This document shows positions 46,501 to 57,219 of a stretch of DNA of 64,000 bases, in pieces. The DNA comes from Mesostigma viride. Taxonomy: Eukaryota; Streptophyta; Mesostigmatophyceae; Mesostigmatales; Mesostigmataceae. Every line of letters starts with the position of its first letter. The stretch's first letter is position 1. Under the pieces are notes generated by a model. It saw only the letters and a program-made list of their open reading frames with translations, had not been told where the DNA came from and made no database searches. Location: the NCBI GenBank assembly GCA_009746045.1, contig RPFO01000296.1:883739-947738 (forward strand). The letters are read 5' to 3'. The translations under genes were made by a program, and so were the position numbers.

Positions 46501-47527
46501 GGCACCACCTTGAAAGTAAGTAACTGTTTACAGTATTGTTGAGTTGCACAAATGCAATACATTGCATGACACGAATGGAAACATGTGTTAAATTAACATC
46601 ATTGAAACTGCCTACTACTATACCCTCCATGGGGATTTCCTGGCGATCGCAGGCAGTGTTCGAGTCCCCCACCCACGACGCGGCAAAGCCTCTGGCAGAG
46701 GTCCTCGGCCGTCTCTGGTGGGTACTCCGCTACGGCGGCGACGGCCACGTGGAGCTGCAGAGGGAGATCACGATCCTCTACGCACCTTTCAAGGCTCCAC
46801 ATTCCTTCAAGTAAGTGCAGGGATGATATAATTGGCATTGGTGAGCTCTTTGGTTGGTTGGGTGGGGGCAGGCGCGCGCATGCGTGCAGGTAGTTGGTTG
46901 GGTGGGGGCAGGCGTGCACGCGTGTGCAGGTAGTTGGTTGGGTGGGGGCAGGCGCGCACGCGCGTGCAGGTGGTTGGTTGGGTGGGGCAGGCGCGCACGC
47001 GCGTGCAGGTAGTTGGTTGGGTGGGGGCAGGCGCGCACGCGCGTGCAGGTAGTTGGTTGGGTGGGGGCAGGCGCGCACGCGCGTGCAGGTAGTTGGTTGG
47101 GTTAGGGGCAGGCGCGCACGCGCGTGCAGGTAGTTGGTTGGGTGGGGGCAGGTGCGCACGCGCGTGCAGGTAGTTGGTTGGGTGGGGGCAGGCGCGCACG
47201 CGCGTGCAGGTAGTTGGTTGGGTGGGGGCAGGCGCGCACGCGCGTGCAGGTAGTTGGTTGGGTGGGGGCAGGCGCGCACGCGCGTGCAGGTAGTTGGTTG
47301 GGTGGGGGCAGGCGTGCGCGCGCATGGACTGTACTTGAGATGGTGCGGTTTCGTTGTGTACTCAATGTGCCCCTGCCCTATGGGATTGCTTCTTGTCTGG
47401 TTGCATGTTACATTTCTTAATGCCTCTATCCTGCATTCTTGTTTCTTTCCTTCTTGGCCCTCGCAGGCTGAAGGCGGCGGGTGCGACAGCCCGGAATGTG
47501 ACTGCCCATGTTCTTTGGCACAGATGA
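43587..47527 (+). CDS. BAH-like domain protein, 4 exons
   Basis: Coding exons are about 43642-44065, 46198-46515, 46653-46810 and 47467-47527, with consistent phases (0,0,2). Exon 1 reads as a BAH domain: a start like SPGSVVQVRSEDPG, then PFFLEVVCIVK, NEVVLCGYWLWR and VPVSAVQDIVSVQAYW, the pattern of a BAH fold used in chromatin-associated proteins. Later exons add FFYCKENACLQRVRG and an unrecognised segment with LGRLWWVLRYGG, ending ARNVTAHVLWHR. The 5' end is unsettled: ATG 43587 opens a 21-codon frame (MSKNAAAGAVDGAAFW) that meets the BAH frame only if one base changes in the T4 run at 43629-43632. Function is inferred from fold alone. Confidence 0.55.
44298..46080. repeat. 1.8-kb (GGGT)n array in BAH-gene intron 1
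   Basis: Almost pure GGGT tetranucleotides with scattered GGTGGT slips, GGGTGCGT variants (near 44515, 44745, 44925, 45300), GGCTGGCTGGCT (44960) and TTGG-rich patches (45590-45630, 45785-45845). It occupies most of the 2.1-kb intron and is on the sense strand, so the transcript is G-rich and has G-quadruplex potential. Long WVGG or HPPT ORFs here are artefacts. Confidence 0.95.
46845..47325. repeat. 40-bp tandem repeat in BAH-gene intron 3
   Basis: About twelve units containing GTTGGTTGGGTGGGGGCAGG and CGCGCACGCGCGTGCAGGTA. Every unit contains CAGGTA, a possible donor, and alternating purine-pyrimidine CGCGCACGCGCG, which could adopt Z-DNA. Confidence 0.9.
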
Positions 47528-47984
47528 TGACGTGGCAGAGCATTTTCCTTTGACGCAAGCATGTTGCACAGTGTGGGTGCCATCACACACGCAGAATGAG
47601 TTCTGTAGATGCTTGTGAGATGTGCAGAATGGTGCATCTTCCATGAGATATGCACGTTCTTGTGTAATATCCAGCGTAGCTGCTCGATCTCCAAACTGGT
47701 TAAGATACACAGCTACAAAGTGGGAATGTATGCCAAGAAGTACCATCCTTTAGCATGTGATGCAGTAAGGCTGCATCTCCTACTTCTTACATTTTATTGC
47801 AACATCATTTCATATTTTGTTTAATGCAATTTTGTTTAATGAAAGATACAAAGAATTCTACCATTAATAGAATTTGCCACCCATGCTTGGAACTATTGAA
47901 TAAACAATTGCATTCGAGTAATCTGGCCTGGATAAGGCGTCTTGCAGCCAATCTTCCTCATTACGGCATCATCGTCTGGGCCTG

Positions 47985-50325
47985 CGCCCCTGGCCATGTC
48001 CACCCCCCCCAAACGATGGACCTGCAAGCCCCCACTTTGCACACATAATGGACTAGTATGGGGAAAGCCTCCTCCCAAGTTTCAGCCCAATCCAAGCTCG
48101 TTTGCATATTTTAGGACCATGGCCCACCCCTAACGGTGGGCACGTGCTAGCGCGCGCAAGGGACCATGGCACCCCCTGGCCATGTCCACCCCCCCCAAAC
48201 GATGGACCTGCAAGCCCCCACTTTGCACACATAATGGACTAGTATGGGGGAAGCCTCCTCCCAAGTTTCAGCCCAATCCAAGCTCGTTTGCATATTTTAG
48301 GACCATGGCCCACCCCTAACGGTGGGCACGTGCTAGCGCGCGCAAGGGACCATGGCACCCCCTGGCCAAGTCCACCCCCCCAAACGATGGACCTGCAAGC
48401 CCCCACTTTGCACACATAATGGACTAGTATGGGGGAAGCCTCCTCCCAAGTTTCAGCCCAATCCAAGCTCGTTTGCATATTTTAGGACCATGGCCCACCC
48501 CTAACGGTGGGCACGTGCTAGCGCGCGCAAGGGACCATGGCACCCCCTGGCCATGTCCACCCCCCCAAACGATGGACCTGCAAGCCCCCACTTTGCACAC
48601 ATAATGGACTAGTATGGGGGAAGCCTCCTCCCAAGTTTCAGCCCAATCCAAGCTCGTTTGCATATTTTAGGACCATGGCCCACCCCTAACGGTGGGCACG
48701 TGCTAGCGCGCGCAAGGGACCATGGCACCCCCTGGCCAAGTCCACCCCCCCAAACGATGGACCTGCAAGCCCCCACTTTGCACACATAATGGACTATTGT
48801 GGGGGAAGCCTCCTCCCAAGTTTCAGCCCAATCCAAGCTCGTTTGCATATTTTAGGACCATGGCCCACCCCTAACGGTGGGCACGTGCTAGCGCGCGCAA
48901 GGGACCATGGCACCCCCTGGCCATGTCCACCCCCCCAAACGATGGACCTGCAAGCCCCCACTTTGCACACATAATGGACTAGTATGGGGGAAGCCTCCTC
49001 CCAAGTTTCAGCCCAATCCAAGCTCGTTTGCATATTTTAGGACCATGGCCCACCCCTAACGGTGGGCACGTGCTAGCGCGCGACAAGGGACCATGGCACC
49101 CCCTGGCCATGTCCACCCCCCCAAACGATGGACCTGCAAGCCCCCACTTTGCACACATAATGGACTAGTATGGGGGAAGCCTCCTCCCAAGTTTCAGCCC
49201 AATCCAAGCTCGTTTGCATATTTTAGGACCATGGCCCACCCCTAACGGTGGGCACGTGCTAGCGCGCGCAAGGGACCATGGCACCCCCTGGCCAAGTCCA
49301 CCCCCCCAAACGATGGACCTGCAAGCCCCCACTTTGCACACATAATGGACTAGTATGGGGGAAGCCTCCTCCCAAGTTTCAGCCCAATCCAAGCTCGTTT
49401 GCATATTTTAGGACCATGGCCCACCCCTAACGGTGGGCACGTGCTAGCGCGCGCAAGGGACCATGGCACCCCCTGGCCATGTCCACCCCCCCAAACGATG
49501 GACCTGCAAGCCCCCACTTTGCACACATAATGGACTAGTATGGGGGAAGCCTCCTCCCAAGTTTCAGCCCAATCCAAGCTCGTTTGCATATTTTAGGACC
49601 ATGGCCCACCCCTAACGGTGGGCACGTGCTAGCGCGCGACAAGGGACCATGGCACCCCCTGGCCATGTCCACCCCCCCCAAACGATGGACCTGCAAGCCC
49701 CCACTTTGCACACATAATGGACTAGTATGGGGGAAGCCTCCTCCCAAGTTTCAGCCCAATCCAAGCTCGTTTGCATATTTTAGGACCATGGCCCACCCCT
49801 AACGGTGGGCACGTGCTAGCGCGCGCAAGGGACCATGGCACCCCCTGGCCAAGTCCACCCCCCCAAACGATGGACCTGCAAGCCCCCACTTTGCACACAT
49901 AATGGACTAGTATGGGGGAAGCCTCCTCCCAAGTTTCAGCCCAATCCAAGCTCGTTTGCATATTTTAGGACCATGGCCCACCCCTAACGGTGGGCACGTG
50001 CTAGCGCGCGCAAGGGACCATGGCACCCCCTGGCCATGTCCACCCCCCCAAACGATGGACCTGCAAGCCCCCACTTTGCACACATAATGGACTAGTATGG
50101 GGGAAGCCTCCTCCCAAGTTTCAGCCCAATCCAAGCTCGTTTGCATATTTTAGAACCATGGCCCACCCCTAACGGTGGGCACGTGCTAGCGCGCGCAAGG
50201 GACCATGGCACCCCCTGGCCATGTCCACCCCCCCAAACGATGGACCTGCAAGCCCCCACTTTGCACACATAATGGACTAGTATGGGGGAAGCCTCCTCCC
50301 AAGTTTCATCCCAATCCAAGCTCGG
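47985..50325. repeat. 185-bp satellite, about 13 copies, with higher-order structure
   Basis: Units of about 185 bp containing GAAGCCTCCTCCCAAGTTTC, CTCGTTTGCATATTTTAGGA, CATGGCCCACCCCTAACGGT, GGGCACGTGCTAGCGCGCGC and CAAACGATGGACCTGCAAGC. Copies are nearly identical. Diagnostic variants (CCATGTCC or CCAAGTCC; GCGCAAGG or GCGACAAGG at about 49080 and 49636) repeat with a three-unit period in the right half. The array is cut at 50325, where it meets (GGGA)n. Identical 79-codon frames in each unit are by-products of unit identity. Confidence 0.95.
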
Positions 50326-50558
50326 GAGGGAGCTCGGGAGGGAGGGAGGGAGGGAGGGAGGGAGGGAGGGAGGGAGGGAGGGAGGGAGGGAGGGAGGGAG
50401 GGAGGGAGGGAGGGAGGGAGGGAGGGAGGGAGGGAGGGAGGGAGGGAGGGAGGGAGGGAGGGAGGGAGGGAGGGAGGGAGGGAGGGAGGGAGGGAGGGAG
50501 GGAGGGAGGGAGGGAGGGAGGGAGGGAGGGAGGGAGGGAGGGAGGGAGGGAGGGAGGC
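50326..50558. repeat. (GGGA)n array abutting the satellite
   Basis: About 230 bp of uninterrupted GGGA. It begins exactly where the last 185-bp unit reads GCTCG, as GGAGGGAGCTCGGGAGGGAG, so the microsatellite seems to have nucleated at the truncated unit end. Confidence 0.95.
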
Positions 50559-52129
50559 CAGCACGGTCTCGAATGCAGTGCCATCAGCAATGTCGCGAAG
50601 CAAGTCGGCGATGCAATTATCGATGCATGGGTTTCACCCCGCGCATGTAGACATCTCTAGCGTGTATAACATCCTCAGGATTAAACGCTTCGCCGGGCTG
50701 GCCAGCTTATGGTCAATGCAAGTGCTTGTCGCTCCCTACCAGCACCTACAATTCAACAGGCTTCCGGAATCGAACACGAAAAGGCTGCAGGCTATGCGTT
50801 TAAATCAAAATTAATATCACAAACACTTAATGTATGAACTCCGCAGTCAGATTTTTATTTGAAGAAGCGACCAAAAGTGTGTCGTCGTGCAATATGCGTC
50901 CTGCAAGGCCGCGAGTCCCTAGCCTAATTCGAAATTCCAAACCATTCCATTGGCTCGTTTGAATTGCTCGCCAAAATTCCAGCAAAAAGCAAGCATTCGA
51001 TTCTGTTCTACGGAGGCCGCATCTTGAACTTGAAAATGGGTTGATTTGCCGTCTTGTTCGTAAGTATCCCAGACCGCCATGGCTTGCCGATTGCTGGCTG
51101 GCAATCAGGCGATGAGGCTAAGGGCAGGCTCGCACGGTTCTTGGCAATTCAAAGACAACGGGACGCTGTTTTTCTACACTTGCCTCCCTAGCGCAAAAGC
51201 TTGCTATGCATGGGCGGGTCGACATGGCGTCGCATGGGCCGTGAAGCCGGACTTGAACGGACGATAGTGTTGTACTAGGTCAGCCAGGTTCAGGTTGCAT
51301 ATGATTCCACCGTTTTCCCTTCCTGATTCCACCGTTTTTCCTTCCCGATTCCTTGGATGAAATCTGGCCAAATCAGACAGAATAGTTCCTGCGGTGCCAA
51401 AAGGGCGGTTATGAAAATGTGTGGCTGGAGTTTGTGCGAAGGGTAACTACTTTGACTGGTGCGCACTTGACACTAGTCGGCATTGCTAGATGCCGCGGGG
51501 GTACACTCCAACATGACAGCCGGACGTCGTGGGGGTCTCGGCTTGGGCGGGGGTAATTGCCAAGTGGGCCCAGGTCATAGAGGACAACGAGCCCCCCCCA
51601 GTGGGGAAGCGCCCGCGTGTGCAATCCCACGGGAGGCACGCTAGATAGCTCCCCCTAGGGCAGCGTGCGGCTGCCTAGATAGATGATGTAGTTAGAATGT
51701 TGCTAGATAGATGTAGTATGTAGCCAATGTAGATAGATTAGACCGGTAGGAATGTTTGCACCCATCCATCCATTCATCGGGGTTAATGCTCCGTGACTCC
51801 CCAACGGGAGCACGAGTCTAATTAATTAATTAATTAGGTGCACCAGGGCACCGGCACCACCATGCTGTCTCCGGTTCAACCCGCCGAAGGGGGGGAATAT
51901 CCTGGCACGGGGGAGGAAGGTCATCACGGCTATACAAGGGCTAGGGCATGGCTTCTCGGCAGAGAGCATCTCTCTGCATAGGCATAGCATGGCTAAATTC
52001 TTAATGCAACATCCATGGGGGTCCCATTATAGACAAAGCATGGCTAAATGTTGAAGGCATCATGCATGGGGGCCATTATGGGCGCACATGCGCGGGGCCA
52101 CATGCTAGGCTAAGCCTTACTAATCTACA
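50559..52129. other. no gene recognised
   Basis: Mixed AT- and GC-rich sequence with GATAGATGATGTAG/GTAGATAG repeats at about 51655-51740 and an ATTAATTAATTAATTAGG block at 51821. 51940-52100 contains two related patches around GCATGGCTAAAT (about 51988 and 52039). It may include the flank of the LINE remnant to the right. Confidence 0.45.
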
Positions 52130-53610
52130 CTAGTTACTGGTATATTCCCTAGTCTGAGGTGGCAGGAGGGGGCTGCCAGGGCTTGTGGTCAACGTGGATG
52201 ACCGCCCCCCTCCAGTATACGGGCTTCCCCCTTGCGCTCTGCCGGAGCTGAACTGTAGGTCGGCCATAGCTCGCGTCGCCGCTGTTGCTGGGCCAGGGTC
52301 AAGTCGTCGTCCAGCGTGAAGCGAGTCTCCGAGAGCTTCTTGCGGCATTTAAGGAACGCCAGCTTGTCCGCCATGTACTTAAAGGTGAGGAGCACGGGTG
52401 CCGGGCCAGCCTTCCCCCGCGCGCGGGGGAGGCGGACAGCCGACATGTCCAGCGCTCACCAGTGAGTAACATGGGGGCAAAAATGGCGCGCTTAAATGCC
52501 TCAAGAAGGCTCGTGGAGGTCTCACCTGCCGGCTGGTCGAAGTGCTTGACGATGACATTGTGGCTGCGCCGGGCGATGTCGGCTTCCTCGCGAAGGTCGA
52601 GGGCTTGTTGCTTGAGTTGTGCTGAGATGGTGGAGGTGGTGGAGGTGGTGTGCTGCAAGTCCGCCCAGGTGGAGGGAGCATCGCCGGCCGGGCCAGCAGG
52701 CGCCGGCCGGCTGGGCGGCGATGTCCTTCACCGCAGGCCTGGGCGGTGAGGCCGGCGGTGTCATGCAAGCTCTCAAGGGCGTTGGCGGTGGCTTGAAGGC
52801 GTTGGTCGAGGTCGAGGAGCTGGGCTTTGATGTCGGCAGTGGAGGCGGAAATGTCAGTGGAGGTGGCGGTGAGGTGAGGAAGTTCAGCAGCCAGCGGGCC
52901 ACCCATTGCTGCGACGTCAGCAGCAAGGGGGGTCACGTGCTGCTGAAAGGCTTCCGTGAGGATGGAATGGAGGGTGGAGGCGGAGATGGATGGAGCCCAG
53001 ATCTCGCCGTCAGAGCGCTGGAGAAGGGAGTTGAGGATGGCGTGCTGGAGCTGGGGGCCGGCGGGGGCAGCCAAGCATGGCACTGTGGGCTTGCCAGCGG
53101 CTGCCGTTGCTGCTGAGGAGGCGACCTTGGTCGTAGAGATGGAGGCACAGGTCCTAAAGCGAGGCGTAGTCCCCGTAGAAGATGCAGTGCATAGCATCGG
53201 ACGGAGACATGTTGGTCCAGTCGTGATCATCGACCTGGAAAGGTTGGGGCTGAAAGCGCGGTTCCGAGGGGCGGGACCATCCTGTTTTGTCGGCTGAGCG
53301 GGTGCGTTTCGGGTCAGGCGATGCCGATGGCGAGGCATTAAGCCCGGGAGGTTGCTGGGCGACCACCAGTGCACGACTAGTGTCACTGCTGCCTGCCGGA
53401 ACTGATGGCGAAGCTGCAGCCTGGGCTGCAGAATTTTCATGGCCGAGCGCATCCGCCAAACTGCGTTGCGTCAAAGGACGTTTGCTCGTCATATATTGCG
53501 TTTCAGATTCGGAAAATTATATCAGCATGTGCGTCTTAGAAAGACGAAGCGATAGTGATATTCACGGCTAAATTTGGTGCTCAAACGTGAAAGTTATGAG
53601 CTCCGCTGTC
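52130..53610 (-). pseudogene. LINE 5' UTR + ORF1 remnant (lacks ORF2)
   Basis: Minus strand. ORF1 starts at 53492 (MTSKRPLTQRSLADALG), preceded by a 5' UTR that matches the LINE at 38 kb (GCTCATAACTTT, AAATTT, GATATAATTTTC in the same order). It continues through frames with a helical ISASTADIKAQLLDLDQRLQ stretch, an RRM-like HNVIVKHFDQPAGETSTSL and a C-terminal GPAPVLLTFKYMADKLAFL, RFTLDDDLTLAQQQRRREL block typical of LINE ORF1. At least three frame breaks occur (near 53150, 52720 and 52470). The copy ends abruptly near 52130 with no ORF2, the reverse of the usual 5' truncation. Confidence 0.75.
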
Positions 53611-53969
53611 AGCCATGGCTACCTCGTGGCTCGTGGCTTGTGCGTAATCTACTAGAGTATAAGATTGGCTGAAATAGACTAGGGCATGATCGAAATAGGT
53701 ACGCTTGAGTTTCTAACCCCACACCATGGCACATTTCACCTCAGTTGAGGGGCGGTCTAAGAACCACCTCACGGTTGGGGTGGGGTACGCACCGGTGTAC
53801 AAGGACTAGGCTGTAAGGCTACGGCTGGTGGTGTACCGTGCGTTAGCGGTGCACGTGACTAGGTATGTTGGCACAGCTAGGCAAACAGTCTAAGCATGGC
53901 TGCCATAGCGGCAGTGACTACCAATGGATACAAGCTGGGCTATTATGCAAGCTATTCTAGCCCGCAGGG
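53611..53969. other. no gene recognised
   Basis: Short spacer between two LINE ORF1 remnants. Contains GGGTGGGGTACGCACCGGTG and similar patches, without identified function. Confidence 0.4.
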
Positions 53970-54374
53970 GGCGTCCACATCTTGTGGTTGATCGATCATC
54001 AGGTCCCCGCCCCTCCAGTACACCTTGGGCTTCTGGGCCGGGGTCCTGCTTGTGGCGGAGGGATTCCGGCCACAGGTCGCGTCGCTGCTGCTGCTGCTGA
54101 GCGGGGGTCAGGTCGTCGTCCAGTGCCCAGGTTGACGAGGTCGTGCAACCTCTTGCGACGAGAGAGGAATTAACCGCTGCTTGTCCTCACGGGAGGGGAA
54201 GGTGAGCAGGACTGGTGGGGGAGCCGCCTTGTCCCGTGAGTGGGGAAGGCGGTGGCACCCACGCAGTTCTACCTCACCTACCAGGCCCGTGAGGGTAAGG
54301 AGCTGGTCCTTGAGCTCGTCGGCAAGGGAGGTTGACGTCTCACCTGCCTTCTGGGGGAAACGACGCAGCACCAC
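53970..54374 (-). pseudogene. second LINE ORF1 C-terminal fragment
   Basis: Minus-strand reading shows VLRRFPQKAGETSTSLADEL, then APPPVLLTFPSREDKQRLI and, after a frame change near 54130, DDDLTPAQQQQQRRDLWPES. This is the same C-terminal ORF1 module as in the remnant at 52.1-52.6 kb but clearly diverged, so it comes from a different insertion or subfamily. Confidence 0.72.
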
Positions 54375-55034
54375 TCAACACTCGCGGCGAGTGCGGTCGG
54401 CCATTAGCCTGAGGCCGAGGCCACTCCTAAACTAGACGCTTATTAATTCTTGCTGGCCGCATGTTTTGTCGTTACCTGACATCAAGGAGACGCCGGTCAC
54501 ACATGACCGAGCGCGGTTCGTTAGCAAAAACACTGATCGGGGGCCCTAATTGATTGGGGGGAAAACACGTCTGATTTTAACCGGGAATTCTTACAGAGAC
54601 AACCTCTTTTTCATTTGGGATAATTGCGGGGCAAATAATTTGATCTAGTCAAGTAAGGTAGCATGGCCTGTGAAGCTAGCGATGTTATGCCAACTGTTCA
54701 GCCTCAAGTGCTTTACCAATGTTGAGACCTGCATGGCTTCACCACATGTCGAGATGTATGTACATGGAGCACCGTACATTGTTCATGAGGACAGTGATGA
54801 GCGCTGGTCTCCTACAAAAATGCTGCTGATTGTCAGTACTCATGATCCCGAGCTCGTGAACAGCAATTCAGCAAACAATACACCTTCTCGAATAATGTTA
54901 CATGGGCGAGGACAACTAGCCCCACAAGACACCCCCCAGTTACAGGCCGGGAATGTTCTAGGCCAATCCGACACCCCACAACCAAGGTGAAAAGCCTCCC
55001 TGATCAAATGTTCACATCTTGACCTATTCACGAA
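54375..55034. other. no gene recognised
   Basis: AT-richer intergenic sequence downstream of the coiled-coil gene (which is on the minus strand). A plus ORF at 54670-54990 has no recognisable domain and no splice context that I trust. Confidence 0.4.
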
Positions 55035-56288
55035 TTAAATATTCAAAGGGCTCCCCTCTGGACTGCTTCCGGCGGTACCCGCACCCGTCTGGGCATCCAA
55101 CATGTGGATCCGATCGCGCATTGTCCGCAGCAGCTTGTCCGCCTTCCTCTTGACCTGCGGCCAGACGGTCGATGTGGAGAAGGCATGCAAGGGTACACAC
55201 AGTTAACATCACGAGCAGACTTCACAGGACCATTCCAGAGCTGACTTCCATGACAGCTTGGTGCTATAAGCAAGGTAATTATGATTTTCAGTTCGGTAAC
55301 TGCACGCCATGCAACAAGACCGGCATCAACAAGGTGTCCTGCTAGGGGGGGGGGGTGCAATGCCCACATAGGAGTCACTATAGCCACGAGTGGCTCCACG
55401 ACGTGGGCATGCCATGCGTCCAAGAACACGGTCCCACTTCATCGCTGGGATCCACCGCACTTTCCTCCAGCCCGAGAAGCTGCCGGGCTAGTCCTTACTC
55501 GACGTTGGCGTGCCATGCATCCAGGAATAGCTGCCCCACTTCACGTGAGTGGCTGTCTCACGATATAAACAATCCACCATATAAACAATCCACCAAAGGT
55601 ACCTCCCCAACCCCCCGCCCCCCCGCCCCCCCGCCCCCCCGCCCCCGCCCCCCGCCCCCCCGCCCCCCCGCCCCCGCCCCGCCCCCCCGCCCCCCGCCCC
55701 CCCCCGCCCCCCGCCCCCCGCCCCCCCCCCCCGCCCCCGCCGCCCCCCCGCCCCCCGCCCCCCCCCCCCCCCCCCCCGCCCCCGCCCCCCCGCCCCCCGC
55801 CCCCCCCGCCCCCCGCCCCCCGCCCCCGCCGCCCCCCGCCCCCGCCCCCCGCCCCCCCCGCCCCGCCCCCGCCCCCGCCCCCCCCCCCGCCCCGCCCCCC
55901 GCCCCGCCCCCCGCCCCCCGCCCCCTCCCCCCCCGCCTGCCCCTCACCCCCCGCCCGCCCCTCACCCCCTGCCCGCCCCTCACCCCCTTCCCGCCCGCCC
56001 GCCCGCCCGCCCACCTGCCCGCCCGCCCACCCGCCCGCCTGGCCGCCCATTCACCTGCTTCTGCTCGGCGAACGCCGTCTGGTTCCCCTGCTGCAGCTCC
56101 GCCGCTTTGTCCGTCTCGAGGACCACGTTGCGGAGGCGAGCGTAGATGCGCTTGAGCTCCGCCTGCGATTGGCTGGGTGGCGCATCCCCTGAGGGCGAGC
56201 TCTCACTAACTGGAAGGATGTTTCCTACGAGGGAGGGGGTTTCGTGGGGAGCATACAGAGGCGATGACCGAGGAGGCATCGAGGCCAT
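55035..56288 (-). CDS. small coiled-coil protein, 2 exons, unknown function
   Basis: Exons 56055-56288 and 55035-55154 on the minus strand, phase 0, 117 residues. The first 40 residues are Ser/Pro-rich (MASMPPRSSPLYAPHE). From about residue 45 to 100 the sequence is a continuous amphipathic helix, QAELKRIYARLRNVVLETDK through FAEQKQ joined to VKRKADKLLRTMRDRIHML, that crosses the intron without disruption. This supports the splice model. The size and helix recall small subunits of BLOC/BORC-type tethering complexes, but nothing diagnostic is present, so that is a guess. No membrane segment or signal peptide. The 0.9-kb intron holds a 400-bp C-rich tract. Confidence 0.6.
55600..56045. repeat. 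C-rich low-complexity tract in coiled-coil gene intron
   Basis: Irregular C4-C16 runs separated by single G (CCCCCG motifs), grading into CCCGCCCGCC. It is intronic; on the transcript (minus) strand it is G-rich and could form G-quadruplexes. Confidence 0.9.
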
Positions 56289-56539
56289 TAGGACATTAAT
56301 GGTTAATTAATTTATTTATCAACTAGGTAGACGAGGGCTAAGTAAGTATTAGGCCCTAGTAACACAACCTTGGGTAAATACAATTACTTGGGTAACAACA
56401 ACTTGGGTAAATACAATTAGGAGAGAAGGGGACACTAACCAGGAAAATGGAAGGGGGAATATAAGAACCATCCAAATAGTGCCATCCAAACGCGCCAACC
56501 AACTTAAAATGCTCCAACCAAAACTGGAGCACAGAAAAT

Positions 56540-56875
56540 CAAATAATTCTCCCCAGAACACATCAAATAATGATCCCCAGAACACATCAAATAATGATCC
56601 CCAGAACACATCAAATAATGATCCCCAGAACACATCAAATAATGATCCCCAGAACACATCAAATAATGATCCCCAGAGCACATCAAATAATGATCCCCAG
56701 AACACATCAAATAATGATCCCCAGAACACATCAAATAATGATCCCCAGAGCACATCAAATAATGATCCCCAGAACACATCAAATAATGATCCCCAGAACA
56801 TATCAAATAATGATCCCCAGAACACATCAAATAATGATCCCCAGAGCACATCAAATAATGATCCCCAGAACACGG
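56540..56875. repeat. 24-bp tandem repeat between two minus-strand genes
   Basis: About thirteen to fourteen units of ATCAAATAATGATCCCCAGA followed by ACAC or GCAC. 24 is divisible by three, so it opens frames on both strands; not coding. It lies in the 0.9-kb spacer between the TM gene stop (57220) and the coiled-coil gene start (56288). Confidence 0.92.
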
Positions 56876-56914
56876 CTAGTTATCGCACATGGTTCACAAA
56901 CACGTATACAAAAC

Positions 56915-57165
56915 GGTTTCGCATCTGGATACCAGTAGTAATCATTATTACAACATTTCGCATCTGTTATATTATTATAATGTTTCGCATCTGGATACCA
57001 GTAGTAATCATTATTATAACATTTCGCATCTGTTATATTATTATAATGTTTCGCATCTGGATACCAGTAGTAATCATTATTATAACATTTCGCATCTGTT
57101 ATATTATTACCATGTTTTGCATCTGGATACCAGTAGTAATCATTATTATAACATTCATACCATGA
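56915..57165. repeat. 66-bp tandem repeat
   Basis: Nearly four units containing TTTCGCATCTGGATACCAGT, AGTAATCATTATTATAACAT and TTCGCATCTGTTATATTATT. Each unit contains two CATTTCGCATCTG/GTTTCGCATCTG boxes. Possibly the 3' UTR of the TM gene on the minus strand. Confidence 0.9.
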
Positions 57166-57219
57166 ATGATGAAAGTAGACCTGTGCAGCTATGAAAAAGC
57201 ATAGTCCTGCCGTGAGTTG

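Noticed and set aside
44258-46523. ORFs of 600-750 codons of Trp-Val-Gly-Gly or His-Pro-Pro-Thr
   Set aside because: Pure translation of GGGT/CCCA repeats in several frames at once; no independent coding evidence.
48239-50319. A series of identical 79-codon ORFs, tempting as a tandem gene family
   Set aside because: Each is a shadow of the 185-bp satellite unit, with no start-context, domain or codon signal, and nucleotide identity equally high outside the ORF.
47985-50325. Regularly spaced repeats as a possible CRISPR array
   Set aside because: Units are contiguous with no unique spacers, and the genome is eukaryotic.
55355-56155. Pro-rich 266-codon plus ORF
   Set aside because: Produced by the C-rich tract in the intron of the minus-strand coiled-coil gene.
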